Source of the DNA: Russula earlei
Lineage: Eukaryota > Basidiomycota > Agaricomycetes > Russulales > Russulaceae
Length of the DNA stretch: 64,000 nt
Assembly: GCA_025769875.1 (NCBI GenBank)
Contig: JAGFNK010000136.1
Span: 51,464-115,463, forward strand
Direction of reading: 5' to 3'
The notes under the pieces were generated by a model. That model was not told where the DNA came from, did no database searches, and was given only the letters and a program-made list of their open reading frames with translations. This document shows positions 24,168 through 36,989 of this stretch, one piece after another (positions within the stretch are counted from its first letter, which is position 1; each line of letters begins with the position of its first letter). A program made the translations under genes and the position numbers.

Positions 24168-25226
24168 ATGCCACCCGCCCAAGCTCAAGCCCTGATCAAG
24201 TCTCGGCCTTTCTCGGATGATCGCCATCCCGCACTCGATCTGGCCTTTGTTGCCTTGTCACTTTCGATTATCTTCTTATCTGGATCAATTTTAGCCTGCG
24301 TGCTTTTCGTTCGCTGTCGCCGTTCAATACATAGCCATGCGACACGCCGCACTATCTTCGGCCTACCGGCTCTCCAATCCAGGGGAGTTTGGAGGGGCAG
24401 GAGGCGGACGACGTTTTCCCCGACTGTCTCCGTACTCATCGCACGATCTACGATTGTTGCTTCAAGCATTCTCAACCTTGACGTATTACCCATCCTCAGG
24501 CGTCCTTCCGCTCATGATCGGTCAATGGATTTTCCTTTCCGCTGCGTCGAGCGATGTCTCTTCTGGGGAAGGGCAACTGTTGGGTTGCTCTCTTTTGCTA
24601 CCTCAGCCTCGGCCGCATCAATCCGCCAGTTGTTCGCTCGCCCCATTGGCTTAATTGCATCATCACCTACAGCTTCGTCTAATAACGATGGTCCACATCA
24701 CTGTCGTACTGGCTCCCAACTGTGTATCCCACGCCGATTATGCAGCACACGAGTCTTCACGATTTTTGGGGGCATGTGCGGGCAACCTATTGATTCTATT
24801 TCCAAGGAACACGCAGAATCTCGGCAGCTCTTTTCTGGCTTGTCACAACCCGCAAGGGAGAAGGATAGACTTGGACAAGACACAAGCATAGCCGACACAA
24901 TCAACGTTCTGCTTCCTACCGGCGAAGCTCAATTCAAGGCTGAAATACCCGTGAACCCCCCCCTCATTATCCTCTCACTACCGTCTATCGAGCATCTTGT
25001 TGAAGACGCGTCACCGCCTGCATCCTTGAATGAAGATTTACTGAACCCAGATGGCACCTTTCGTTCAACTGCGCGACCTCGGGTCCTGGTCGACATACAT
25101 AACATTAGCGACGCCACTCGTCTGGCTCTGGTTTCTCGCCTTCAAGAGAGACGAAAGCGACCTGCCTCGTTACACTCTCCGAACCTTCTTTCCACCCCCT
25201 CTATCCACTGGCCTCGCTGGCTCTGA
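24168..25226 (+). CDS. Hypothetical single-pass membrane protein
   Basis: Open frame of 352 residues with one hydrophobic helix at about residues 24-50 (FVALSLSIIFLSGSILACVLF) followed by basic residues, then a long low-complexity Ser/Arg region and a more acidic end. No domain was recognised. An overlapping frame, 25051-25293, also looks protein-like at its end, so the C-terminus may follow that frame after a splice or an indel. The arginine- and serine-rich middle could partly be antisense or non-coding, and the whole gene is uncertain. Confidence 0.4.
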   Translation: MPPAQAQALIKSRPFSDDRHPALDLAFVALSLSIIFLSGSILACVLFVRCRRSIHSHATRRTIFGLPALQSRGVWRGRRRTTFSPTVSVLIARSTIVASSILNLDVLPILRRPSAHDRSMDFPFRCVERCLFWGRATVGLLSFATSASAASIRQLFARPIGLIASSPTASSNNDGPHHCRTGSQLCIPRRLCSTRVFTIFGGMCGQPIDSISKEHAESRQLFSGLSQPAREKDRLGQDTSIADTINVLLPTGEAQFKAEIPVNPPLIILSLPSIEHLVEDASPPASLNEDLLNPDGTFRSTARPRVLVDIHNISDATRLALVSRLQERRKRPASLHSPNLLSTPSIHWPRWL

Positions 25227-25795
25227 AGCCGCTGACGTGGGTGTGACGCACACCTCATCAGCTCAGGCTCTACCAGTAGCGGCTGTTGCTTAGGTGCTTG
25301 AATGCTTTATCTTCCGTCGCTCTCAGGTTTTATTTGGTCCTCTCCTGGCTTGCTTTATCTAGTGCTCCATGGCCATGCCCATTTAGTAACACGCTGGCTG
25401 AATCGCGACCTAGTTTGAGATGGAAGGGAAATGCACCATAAAGATAGAGAGACGGATACGGAGGGAAACGCAACGAGTGAAGGACGAGGCGTAATTCTGT
25501 ATTCGCCCATATTAGTATGATAAGCCAATACCATGGTCCTCTGAAAAGCCCCACAGGGAGATCCATTATTCGGAGAAAAATGGTGAAATTTCGGTGAAGG
25601 GGGTGGCAAACCACGCGGTGACGCCAGCTTTGTCAAGTTGTCAATGTGTTGACAAAACAAGACAGGCAGGCTCCGCGGTTTTACGCCACCGCACCACAGC
25701 ACCATGCTGCCAGCTGCTCCAGTCTGCAAATTTTATAAATCGCGTCGCGCTCCGGCCATGATGTCCACGTCTCCCTGTCACCCTTCACGCTGCTC
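25227..25795. other. Intergenic region
   Basis: No gene was recognised; open frames here are short and overlap on both strands. Probably the promoter of the PalI/SUR7-like gene. Confidence 0.4.
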
Positions 25796-26756
25796 ATGCC
25801 AGCCCGTGCCGTCTTCCTCCCAGGCATCCTCTTCCTTTTCTTTGCCTTCCTCCTCTTGCTCCTCGTGTCCGTCTCCCTTCCGGCCTTACCGACCCTCGAT
25901 GTCGTGCGCTGCCACTTCACCGGCAGCGCCGCTCCACATGTCTCCACGGATGCGGAGTCGACTAAAGGAGATCAGAGTGCGTCCCCCATCCCACGCCACC
26001 TGTGCCAATTTTCATTTCCGTGCTGTTTCAGTTTGGTGTCTGGTGAGAACGCGTCTGGGCCTCCTTGCCGATCAAGCTGACGCGGAGACAGGGCGTACTG
26101 TATCTATGGCTCTCAGACAGGTCATCGCACTTGCGTCGACCCAGGTGCCTTTCACATACTACCCACTATTCATTCCCTCTCGCTCAGGCCAGTCTCCACA
26201 GGATATGGTTACTCAGTGCAGCTTCTCTCCGCTGCGAGCAACGTTACCATTGGGGTCGGGGCCACTCGTGGTCTAGCTGTGCATCCAGTCGGCACGTCCC
26301 TCTCCGTTGGCCGCTCAACCCGCTTCCTGGCGCTGATAGTGTCTCGCTTGTAGCCACTGGAGTAACCTTCATCGCCCTCCTATTCTCCCTCTCTTCACAT
26401 GTCACGATGGCCCTATTTGCATCGTTCCTCTCTGTTATTGCAGCTCTTCTCACCCTCATCGCGCTTGCAATCGACGTTGGCCTATATGTCATCGTGCACA
26501 ACAGTGTCCATCGCCTCAATGACGTGCAAGCGCTATCCATCGCCGCTCCAGGTTCTGTCGAGTTCCCTTTTCCCCTCTCCTGGTATGGCTGACACGTGGG
26601 TTGATAGGAGTCTGGATCACACTCGCTTCGCTGATCCTGCTCCTTATGGTTGGATGCACAGGATGGATTGGACGCCGTCGATCGCGCATGTCGGGTGCGA
26701 CTGACTATCTCTCTCCGGAGAAGCCAGGCCTCTTTGCCAGTATGGGCCGATTCTAG
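25796..26756 (+). CDS. PalI/Rim9 or SUR7-like four-span membrane protein
   Basis: The first helix opens the protein (ILFLFFAFLLLLLVSVSLP), followed by an outside loop. After intron 25977-26031 comes an 11-nt exon (26032-26042), then intron 26043-26091 and an exon reading AYCIYGSQTGHRTC, whose cysteines fit the SUR7/PalI outside loop. After intron 26145-26201 comes GYSVQLLSAASNVTIG. Two more helices follow (TGVTFIALLFSLSSHV; AALLTLIALAIDVGLYVIV), then intron 26552-26607 and a last helix (WITLASLILLLMVGC) with a basic tail ending at 26756. Family members work in pH sensing (Rim9/PalI) or eisosome membranes (SUR7); I cannot choose. The first-helix frame and the LKEIR frame before the first intron differ by one base near 25950, and the splice near 26290-26355 is unresolved. 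Confidence 0.78.
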
Positions 26757-28065
26757 CGTGATTTCTTGATAAATCCTGTACTCCTTACTCATCACACTTC
26801 GCGTACCTCTCATTGATGCTGCTAGTCTCACTGATATGATAGCGTGTTTACCTCAGGTATTGATTAATTGTATCAAGTTGGTGTTTCTGCTGAGAGAAAA
26901 TGCCCTTCTTTTAGTCCAGCCAGGCCATACTTCAATCCCATCATGACTCTCCAACATTTCAACAAGTTGATTGAAGGGTCTGACATCACCTGACTTGTCA
27001 ACCACTTGACATAACATATTAATTCTGGTAACAATATTCTAGTATGGCTTTGCCAACCCCCCTCTTTCCATCACTAATAACCCATTTCTGCCATCCTCAC
27101 TCACTATAGCCTTGAACACATACTGCACTGTGGACAAGTTTGATTTAAAGGACAAGTAAATTCTGTATTCGAAAATATATACAAACCTTCCATCTGCATA
27201 TCACTAAAAGCAGCGGGATGTAGGGGGAAAACAAGCATGGAAAAGTGTGAAAAATATAATTACATGCACTATGGCCTATAGTTCTCCCATTACACTCTTG
27301 CCAGGATCTGATATACATGAAAACAAAGGCACAGAGTGAATGCAGCCAGTGATGACTGAGCCCCTGACCACCAAGAGGTGTGTGCTGAGTTCCTCAATCC
27401 TGAGCCTTGCATCCAACAGAGGGCTATAACACACCTGGGAAGGGTGCCACCTTCCCTCTGCCATTATCCAAGGGGTAAAAATTGATGCTGACTAGTCAAC
27501 TGAGAAGTACGCCAAGCCTATTTGCTATAATTGATTTATAGCTATTTTCAGTGCAGTTGGCAGAGCTTGAAAAAAACCACTAATTTGGCACAAAATCCCC
27601 CCTCAATGTGCAAGTCAAATATCTCCCTCATCTCTGCATATATTTCAACAGAACTTATATCCTCTGAATCTGCTCAATGAGGGCTATGCAACCCCACCCT
27701 TTTTATGAGATTTAAGCATGAATTGGTGAAGCTGGACTCAGGCAGCCTGCACATGTATGGGACACACATTACAACTGAAATTGACCATCTTTCTTTCTTA
27801 TTTTTCCCTCAAGGTGTGCCCATAGGCTGTGTTGAGGCAGCCCAATAGTGTTTTTGACCCAAGAATTATCATGTGCATGCAAATTACATCCTTGGGTCAT
27901 GACCAGGTCATCTCTATCCTTGCCATGTCGCAATTCCTCTTGCTGCTTCTCCCCATCAACTGGCTTTTTCCCCCTATCCTCTCATAGGCTTAAAGTAACA
28001 TGCCACTGTTGTGAACCAAGGCCAAGCCCTGGCCCTGGGTCATCCTATTTTACTCAAGAAAGCTC
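26757..28065. other. Start of the low-GC repeat island
   Basis: Base composition drops and codon-like structure disappears from about 26900. No gene, terminal repeat or family motif was recognised. This is probably old transposon or ORF-X flanking sequence. Confidence 0.4.
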
Positions 28066-28070
28066 CTTTT

Positions 28071-28455
28071 TGTTGAACCGGAACCCGAACGGATCAAAGA
28101 AGGCGAAGACCTTCATACAAGGTTCAAGATCCGCTCATAGATGTTACGTGTTAGACAGAACTTTAGTATATGCGCTTATGGCAATAGGGTTACGCATAGT
28201 ACGCTATCTATCACAAGATGCAGCCTTATGCTGCGTCTAGAACATTTCCACATCACGCGTCACTTAATGCGCAATATAGTGGACACCTGTAGTCACCTCT
28301 TTTGGACTTAGGAACAGCCCTGGGTCATAGAGGTATAAATACCATACTTGTAGACGAGTATACATATCGCTCTACACCCCAATATCACTTGAGCATTAGC
28401 ACAACCTCTAAGGTGGGTTGCTTGGCCTGTTAGCTGCGCTCTATGCTGCGCAACA
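28071..28455 (+). mobile_element. Solo LTR, 385 bp
   Basis: Starts TGTTGAACC and ends GCGCAACA, flanked by the exact 5-bp duplication CTTTT (28066-28070 and 28456-28460). It contains a TATA box (ggtataaata near 28330) in plus orientation. These are the standard marks of an LTR left after recombination between the two ends of a retrotransposon. Confidence 0.85.
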
Positions 28456-28460
28456 CTTTT

Positions 28461-31400
28461 CACTTTGTATCCTCTATCCACCTCTATTTCCAATGACTAC
28501 TCCCTTCCACAAGCATACATCACAAGGAATCCTCATTCCCCAACCCCTGTGGCTTGCTTGAGCACCCTCTTTCCTATCTGGGTAAACCACCATGTGCTAG
28601 CCACATGGCTGCTGAGCCACTTGGTACAAAAACACTGGAAGGACTCCTAGACCTCCTAGAATGATCCATATGATGTCATAAAGTGCCACTGACATCATGG
28701 CTGACTGAGCAACTCCACTATGACCTCATACACTCACCAAGCGCTCCACAAGTGATATCATTATGATGTCATTGCTCCACAGTCTCCCTAATCATCCTGA
28801 GTCACCCATAGGTCTGACACAACAGGTTTATGCCCTTAGAATCCAATTGGAGCAGTCCAAAGAGTCTGAGTTATTTTCTGTAGTTCATACTCAGACTTGT
28901 AATTAGTATATAAGCCCCAATGTAACATGGCAGTTGTCAGACTGTCCATTTGTGATACTCTCATCCTCCTGGGTACTCCCTCATGACTGCTCAGTTTAAA
29001 GACTTCCCTTGTTCCCAAGGTACTCTTCCACAACCACCTTGTTAAAGCCCTTTCACTGCACTGGCCTCCAACCTTTGCCTCTGCCTCTTGCAACACATAC
29101 CAGTCCCCATCTGGTACCTCCTCATTGTTTGGCTTGTCCTCTTGTTCAACATGTTATATGCCACTTATTGTCTGTTCCAACCCTTGCCCACCTGCTCCTG
29201 AGTCCTAAGTGATCAGCAGTATGTGTCTTGACATCTGGACAGTCTCTCATCATTCCTGTATTGACCAGCTGATGCTCAAGTGTCTACTCCCAACTCCCCC
29301 ACTCTTGTCAATACTTCCCTGTGTCTTCCTTCTCCTCTTCAACCAACTCCATGCACTGCCCTTTGACTTCTCACAGAAAACTTCAAACCAGTCAACATAT
29401 CCTTGCTCCTCACTGACATTTATTCCCCAGAAGCTCCACCATCTCCTCTGTCCACTGCCCAGCCTGTCCCAGGTGACTTTGTCACTACGCCCCCACTACA
29501 GCAGAATGACCAACAGCAAGAAGATCATCCTCCCTTGCCTGAAGGCTTCCTTGATCACCCCCTCTGCACAGCATTCCAGTTTCACCCCCATCAGTATTTT
29601 GTCCTTCCCACCACCAATTGTTCATATGAGCAGTGGTGACCCCTCCACAACTTAAAACATCAAGACTACCTGTCACTTATCCCTACTATAGACCAGTTAC
29701 TTTATCCCACCTTTACTGACACATACACCACAGTGTTCCACTCACACATCATCCACACTTTTGCTGTGGAACCTTCCAACTCTGCCCTCACACATGAACT
29801 CAACTTAGGACCATTTGGCATCTGCTCCTCTGTTGGAGTATACACCCAGACACTGACTTCCCCTTGGGCCACATTGCTTACATTTTTAACACCTTGCTAT
29901 TTTGAAAACTTCTTACACTACCTGTTACATATTGTTGAGCTTATGAAGGGTCCTTTACTTTATCTTTGGTACATGACACTGGTTGAAAAATCAACTTATG
30001 TGCATGACAAAACTGTAACATTTTGAATAACAGAATTTATTGTTTTGATACAAATATGTAGAAAACAATTTGTGGAAATTCATTTTAGATTTTGTTACAA
30101 TAGATTTCTGTTACAAAATGATGAAATTAGTAAATGGTATTGACAGGATTTCAGAACATACATTATGTTTCAAAAATTGTAAATTATTTTAAGATTTTGT
30201 GTGAGACAAAATTGTGAAAAACTGAAACTGCAAATTTTGGGTTTATGAAAAAGGTGGCCAAACCCAAATTTTGTAGCTTCAATTTTTCACAATTTTGTTT
30301 CTCACAAAATCTTAAAATAATTTAAAATTTTTATAACATAATGTATGTTCTAAAATCTTGTCAACACTATTTACTTATTTCATCATTTTGTAACAGCAAT
30401 CTATTGTAACAAAATCTAAAATGAAATCTCACAAATTGTTTGCTACACATTTGTCTCAAAATAATAAATTCTGTCATTCAAGATGTTACAGTTTTGTCAT
30501 TCACATAAGTTGATTTTCCAACCAGTGTGACTTTCTGGATGGACACCTAGCTTTCTCATTTGGTTGCTTACATTTTGAAGAAGGAAACCATATATCTCTA
30601 TGCCATTACTTGACTTATACTGTGGACACTATACACTTTCACCCTACACTACTTTGCTTCTGCTTTATGCCTCGCATTCCTGCTAGCCCTCTTGAAGTAC
30701 TCAAGAGTTATTGCCTCCAGACCATTGATCTTGTGCACAGTTCTTAAAAAGTAAGAACCATCCTTGTAATGCTTCAATAAAGATTGAATAAAGTTTTGTT
30801 CTTGTCTTAACTAAAGTGCCTCAAGAATATGCCTTAGAAGAAGATGAAGAAGAAGATGCTATCACTAGACATATCTTAAATTTAAATCACTATTGAACTT
30901 GGACTTCCACTATATTCCCTGTCACCAGCTTAACCAACCTACACGATGTACCAGGAATTGAACCCCCTCACAAAGACTTTCCCCATCTTGCTGTCAAAGA
31001 GTTCCTTGAAGTCTCACCATTTGGACAACTCTTAAGCCACAACAAACACACATTATACGTTGAACCCCTTAGTCAACTTCTGCCACCAGCATGACAACAA
31101 TTACTGTATTGGCACCTTGCTCAAGCAAAGAACATCCAAGGGCAACCAGTAGACTACCAATCCCTGTGTTCCAGCAACTTAAACCTCTGGACTACTATCA
31201 TCCAACTGTGTCACCACTTCATTGTCCATTCCCTAAGAACAGGATATCATCTATTCTATTTGGCCTGGACCTATATCAGTTACTATCACCTTACTGTCCA
31301 GTTCTATCACCTACAACTTAATCAAGTACAAAGAGAAAACCAGTCCTACATTCAACTTGCTGTTGTACCAGGAATACACAACACCTTTGATTGGGAAACT

Positions 31401-32065
31401 AACTCTTGGTTATATGATGCAGACTACAACCAGCTGTGGGCAATTACCAGCCCAGATGCCTCATATACTGGTCCCCCTGCATATTACTCAGTCCCAGCAA
31501 CTCTAGAAGCCTCAAGCCTTATCCCCAGACCCCTTACACCAGTTCAAACCACAGTTCCAACCAGCCAAGAATGCTGGTCTACTAGTACCAAAGAAATTGA
31601 GTCAAATCCATGGACAGAAGGGTGTAACTGCAAAGCAGAGTATTGCACATGTGGTTATCAACCAGACATGCCCCCTACCCCTGACAGGATTACCCTGTGG
31701 ACACCAGGAGATTATCACCTCCCTAATCAGTGTACCTGGCTCCTCGACACAGAAGACATGCAGCATCCCAGCAACCACCCTCTGGAGAAATAGTTCCCAA
31801 CACAAGAGGATTTCTTGTAGAAAGACCATTACCTCCTACTCCTCCTGACACCTACATACCTTTGTTTACCAATCAAATTTCTACACCTGTCATACCTTCC
31901 CAACCTTTTGCATCACCCCTTGTTGAGTCCCCTGATAGTATTGATATTAGGAATACTGATTTACATTGCTACTTACCAGAACAATCTTTCTTAACTCTAA
32001 ATTTACCTATGTGTTCAAAAAGAGAACTACTTGAATTCAAAAGTTACTGTACCCAAGCTTGGCAT
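28461..32065 (+). other. ORF-X, left part: degenerate unknown reading frame
   Basis: Long stretches of broken but protein-like frame run on the plus strand. Segments worth noting are 29403-29639 (Gln/Pro-rich), 29733-29973, 31260-31793 (contains the cysteine cluster CNCKAEYCTCGY) and 31730-32065. The frame is cut by a foldback element at 29977-30527 and by the hAT element at 32066; it resumes on the far side of each. A TATA-like agtatataag at 28905-28914 precedes it. The Gln/Pro-rich composition recalls a gag-like protein of a retroelement, but I see no protease, reverse transcriptase or integrase motif. The function is unknown. Confidence 0.5.
29977..30527. mobile_element. Foldback MITE, 551 bp, CACTG termini
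   Basis: An almost complete inverted repeat with arms of about 260 bp around a centre near 30250. The ends read CACTGGTTG and, reversed, CAACCAGTG. It is flanked by the 3-bp duplication TGA (29974-29976 and 30528-30530). CACTG-type ends with a 3-bp duplication fit a non-autonomous CACTA-like element. It has no coding capacity and lies inside ORF-X. Confidence 0.8.
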
Positions 32066-34458
32066 TAGGGCTGCCAACTGTACTGTATATGGCTATGGCC
32101 GTACTCAATACAGTATGTATACAGCTACTATCCATACCGTTACCCGTACCATATGCTTCCACTTCAGCAGCCTATACAGTACGGTATGGGGTAGAAGACG
32201 GCCATAATATGGCATTACAGGTTATTACAGTCAAGCAAAATTTGATTAAACTCAATGAATGACAATAATATCTATTATTCATTACCTATAACCATAAGGT
32301 CATCGATGGTGCATCGCATAACATGTAAGTGCTGCTTGACAAGCATCAATGTCTGGATAGTCTCTGGATGTAGGCTGGCTCCTTGTAATGAGATGGTGTC
32401 TCGCCCACCTGAAAATATTCTTTCAACAGCAACAGCAGAACCTGCAGTTTTTGTTTTCAACATAAGTAATTGACATAAACACATATCAATGAAATTCTAA
32501 CCTGGAATTGCCAAGAGATCCCAAGCAAAGACAAAAAGATCCGGAATTTGTGAGCGTCATCCAGCCTACCAGCTAACAGGATCACAGGAATCAAAGTCCT
32601 CATGGGGGAGCCTAAAGTACTCCTCAAGCTGGTCCCTTCTTGCACTGGCATGCTTCTTGTATTGGGCAGTAAAATTGACCTTTTGTGGAGACTCATTGTG
32701 AGACTGTGAACAAGTCTTTGATGGACTAGTGGTATGGGGATGATCATGGACAGGCGGCATGACATATTTTCAATTCTCCTGGAAACAGTTGTTGAGTGAT
32801 GCCTTCACAGAATCCAGATAGTCAGCAAGGATGTTGTCATCAGCATAATCAAATTTCATTCCTTCGTATGAGATGTGAGGATCAAGCACTAAGTATAGCA
32901 CATAAGTTTAGGCATGCAGAAAAAGGGCAGAAATTCCACATACATGCAGCCCAAGTATACAACAGTGACTCATCAAACTTGTAGTAGTAGTCACTCAACT
33001 TGTGGTGTGCATCTGTGAGACCAAGCATGAGCTCAGGTGAAGTTGACGATGGAAGATGAGTAAGAATATATTTGATTTGCTCTTGAAGCCCTCGGAAGAT
33101 TGCGTGCATGCTTGAGAGTGTGGGATGATGTGTAGCTGACATTTGAGTAGTTGCCAAATGGAAGGACTTAAGCCATCCTGCAACCAAAGTGATACCTTCC
33201 CAGTCCTCCTCAAAGAGTTCATAATCACGCAGATCATGGCAGCATGCAACATAAGTGTTGATGACTTCATGATAATCAAGAGCTGGACCTGTGCTTAATT
33301 GAAAGCTAAGTGACCATGAATAAGACAATTGGAACATATGAAGCATCTGGTGAGTTGATGACCAGTGAGTTCTAACATCCAGTATAAGTGTTACACCATT
33401 TTCCTTTTACGTTTACTTCTTACCTCTTGCTATGGACTGCTTGCTTGCGTACGTCCCTTTACTTACTGGTCTTGTGATCTCTTACGTCTCGTGTTCCCTT
33501 CTGTGTTATCATGTGATCCATACACGTCCAGGTAACACTGGATCGCTGTTACTTTCCCTTTGTTTGGTTCTCTTTCCATTTATATTCACTTCTTAGTTTT
33601 GACTCTGCAATGCTGTGCACTTACTGTGCAGCACAGTTACTTGGTTCTGACTCATTCGTGACCTCATTTCTATGACTCCTACTTATTATGACTCCTACTA
33701 TACTAGTAGCACAGTCAAAGCGCAGCTATTGCTGCGCTTCTCCTGTATATATAAGCTCAGTACTTTGTGACCAAAGCCCTAAGCTTGGTCTCTTGTAGAA
33801 TCCAACCTACTCTTGTCCAACATATTCTCCTGCAACCCACTTCACTCTCACAAACTTAAACCACAACCACCTCTCCATTTCATCAACTCCCAACACACCA
33901 TCCACCATCTACTCTTCATTTTTCCCTTCCTTCCCTAAGAGTCTCTCTTCACTCCCCTGAGAAGAGCTCTCCTCCTTTAAGACCTACCTTCCTCTACTCT
34001 CTCTGCGTTGTTCAAGGTCCCCGATGGACTTGAACGCATATAGCTAGTGGAACCAGCCCTAGTCTATTCCATTAGGCCCCATTTACCAACCAATAATTCT
34101 TGAATCTTGAACTTGAACTCGGATTTCGGTATTTTCCGGGGGTGACAGGAGTCACAGGCATGATGAACAATAACTTGATTAACTAATACGAGGTTTCTTT
34201 AATTATAATTTCTTTAATTATAATTATGAGCTCTTTCCCACCAGATTTGCAAATTCACTTGTTGTAATTGCATATTCGCGTGTGTGAAGTTAGATGTCCG
34301 CATACTTGGAGTTGACTCGGGAGTCGGTACTTGGCCTTGTTCGGGACTTTCCCTCTGTTGTCTTTTTCCATGTATGCGTGGCGTGTGTTTTTCTCTCACC
34401 TTCTTTTTTTAATCCCCTCCTCCCTCCATACCTCCTTTGTTCAGTACCCCCATCATAG

Positions 34459-35641
34459 ATGCAGACCCGCTCAGCCTCTGATTCTTCTGTGGGAGAAAGT
34501 CAAGCAGATGGTAACGCCACATGGACAACTAAGGATGAAGCAGCCTTTTTAGATTTTCTTTTGGAGCATAGGGACGAAATGACCTCCAACTCTATGTTCA
34601 AGGACCACATCTTCAACAACGCAGCCTCTCAGATCAACCCCCTTCGTGAGAAGGGTGGCATCAAGACTGGGAGCACATGCAAAACAAAATGGAACAGGGT
34701 GCTGTATCATCCACTTCATCCCTTCCGTCAACGCTGATGCCGTCCAACAGTTGAAGACTGAATACAGTATCATCTCCTTCCTCAAGCTGCAGTCTGGGTT
34801 TCCCTGGGATGATGAGAAAGGAGTGGATGTAGGGTTAGAAATGGAGGGGCAGTGGGCCAATTTAGTCAAGGTGTGTGTATAACTCCTGCTTCTTTAACAA
34901 TGTCTGACCTTAGCAGAAAAAACCAAGTGCCAAGAAGTACCGCAACAAGGGCTGGTCACATTGTGAGGCTATGGAGTCTCTCGTTGGATCGAAATCCAAA
35001 GGCAAAAGTGCCTATCGGGGTACACAGAAAACACTTCATGCAGATTCAGATCCTCCATCCCAGTCAACTTCTTGTCTGTCCCCCAACTCATTCGGATCTC
35101 AATTTGATGGTGGTGCGTTTCTCATCAACCTCACTATCAAATGCCTCTCCTCTCACCCTGCTTCTCAGTTTGGAAGCATAGATCCGATCACGTCTCCATA
35201 AGTGAAACATCAAGCAAAAAACGAAGGACCGACACTGCGGCATCTGCTGTCGTTGGTATGTCAGCGGTCATGAACAGGGTCATTGAGTCCTTTGACTCGA
35301 CTGTGCAAGCTCTCAACAAGCCCAAGCCCGAGCCTGCCCTTGAAGCCGCACCCTCACTTGATGAACAACTTGGGAATGCGTCTACAGGTGCTGTTGTACC
35401 TGTGCTTATGACGGTTCCTGAGCATGCACGTCGGTCACTGGCAGTCAAAACCCTTGCCACTGATATCAAGGATGGTCACTGGCTGCCAACGGGCAACATT
35501 GTCCCAGCACTCAGCCTCCTCTCCAATGGCAATATTGCAGATGTTGATAGTTACCTCACACTTGGATTAGATAAGGATCCAGAATTGCGTGATCTTGCAC
35601 GTCAATACATATGTAATATGTTAGCACAAACCAAATTGTAA
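34459..35641 (+). CDS. Harbinger-associated Myb/SANT-like DNA-binding protein, copy 1
   Basis: The first exon from the ATG at 34459 holds the three-helix Myb/SANT-like region (WTTKDEAAFLDFLLEHRDEM, ending at KTKWNR). After an intron comes FPWDDEKGVDVG, and then, after another, KGWSHCEAMESLVGSKSKG. A Ser/Pro-rich linker leads to the C-terminal region with AVMNRVIESFD and GHWLPTGNIVPALSLL, ending at 35641. PIF/Harbinger elements carry such a protein as the second component that helps the transposase reach DNA. Between about 35150 and 35200 the frame changes, by intron or by indel; copy 2 reads through the matching stretch openly. It lies on the same strand as the transposase, 5' of it. Confidence 0.8.
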
Positions 35642-35977
35642 TTGTAATTTCAAATGTCATGTTGTCATGTGTTATGTGTATGTAAAATACTTTGTCATTG
35701 ATGGTATCATGCGGTCACAGGGTGGACTGAGTCCGTCTATGCTGACTCAGTCTGCTTGGTGGCAAAGAAAAACTTTCAAAGTGTTGCGTTGTCCATCCCA
35801 TCATTCCCCCCCCAAATGCCCAATCAATGACTGGTAAAGAAGCAACGCCAACGACTTGTGGTCCTCTTGCATATGTTGACTCTTGTCTTGCTTTGCTGTG
35901 AAGCATATATACAACTCCTCCAAGCCATCTGTCCTCATCGTATTCCATATCACACATCAGCATTAACTGGGGCTGCG

Positions 35978-36938
35978 TGTCAAGACTCACTGTTGAACTA
36001 TCCAGTTCAAGAGCGAGGGATAAGCTCGAAGACGAGTCGGTAGACGTCCAAGACGGCGTGGGCAAGGAGTAGAATCCAAAGTAGTAACAAATACCAAAGA
36101 GGTATTGTTACTGTGAGAGTAGAACAATCATGCAGGGAAGAGGCCAGAGTGGTCACAAGGGGACGGTCCTTAAGGAGTATCCCAGGGATAGAGAGTGCCG
36201 TAAACAAATGGACAGTCTGAGGACTGTCCGCTACTTTATTGAGCGCTTATATACTACAAGAGAACTGCTAAATAGGGAACAAGTCATAACCTTGTTATCA
36301 AGCACAATAGAGTGATGAGTAAGAAGTCGGAGGATGCTTACTGAGCATGCTCGGTCATGCTCAGTAAGCTGCTGAGTAAGAAGACTCTTCTTGATGAGTA
36401 AGAGTTTCCACTGTCCACGTGTTTACTACTTTTAGTGCACGTGGAAGCACCTGATTCATTTCTTGTTAGTTAGTTTAGGGCCGGTCCTTTGAAGACTTGT
36501 AGTTTAGCTAGGGAATAGTGTCGTCTTATAAGGCCCTTATATAGTTCTATTAGGGTCCTTAGAGTCGACCCTAATACTTCTATTAAGGTCCTTAGTATTG
36601 CCTTATAGTCGTTCTATAGTTATTAGAGTCGGTCTAATAACGCGTTGTAGGGCCTTTGATACTAAGTTAGTGCCTCTTGTAGAGCTCCTAGGGTCGTTCC
36701 AAAGGGTCCTTAGGAAGGCCCTAATACTGTCTTTTGTTGCTAGAAGGGTTGCCTTTAAGTGGGGCTTGCTGTATGTCGATTGTGCCGAGAATCGCTCGCG
36801 CAACAATGCGCGCGCGATATTGTGGACACCTCTACTCACCCCTTTTGCTCGTGTGAACAGGGTGACACCATAGAGACCAGGTTTCCTCCTATAAGGAAGG
36901 GTCCTTCAAGGGCCCTCTCCGGAGAATGGTTCATGACA
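35978..36938 (-). mobile_element. Solo LTR, 961 bp, minus orientation
   Basis: Bounded by TGTCA...TGACA ends and the exact 5-bp duplication CTGCG (35973-35977 and 36939-36943). It is the reverse complement of the LTR at 36990-37951 over nearly its whole length. On the minus strand it has a TATA box (tatataagcg) and an AATAAA-like signal (caataaa). It sits in the Harbinger transposase gene. Confidence 0.92.
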
Positions 36939-36989
36939 CTGCGTGGGTTCATGAACTACTCACTGGCCATCCAGAGCGCATTCAGAGCG

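Noticed and set aside
29205..29976. Reverse transcriptase or integrase in ORF-X
   Set aside because: No YxDD, protease DTG or zinc-knuckle/DDE motif could be found in any frame.
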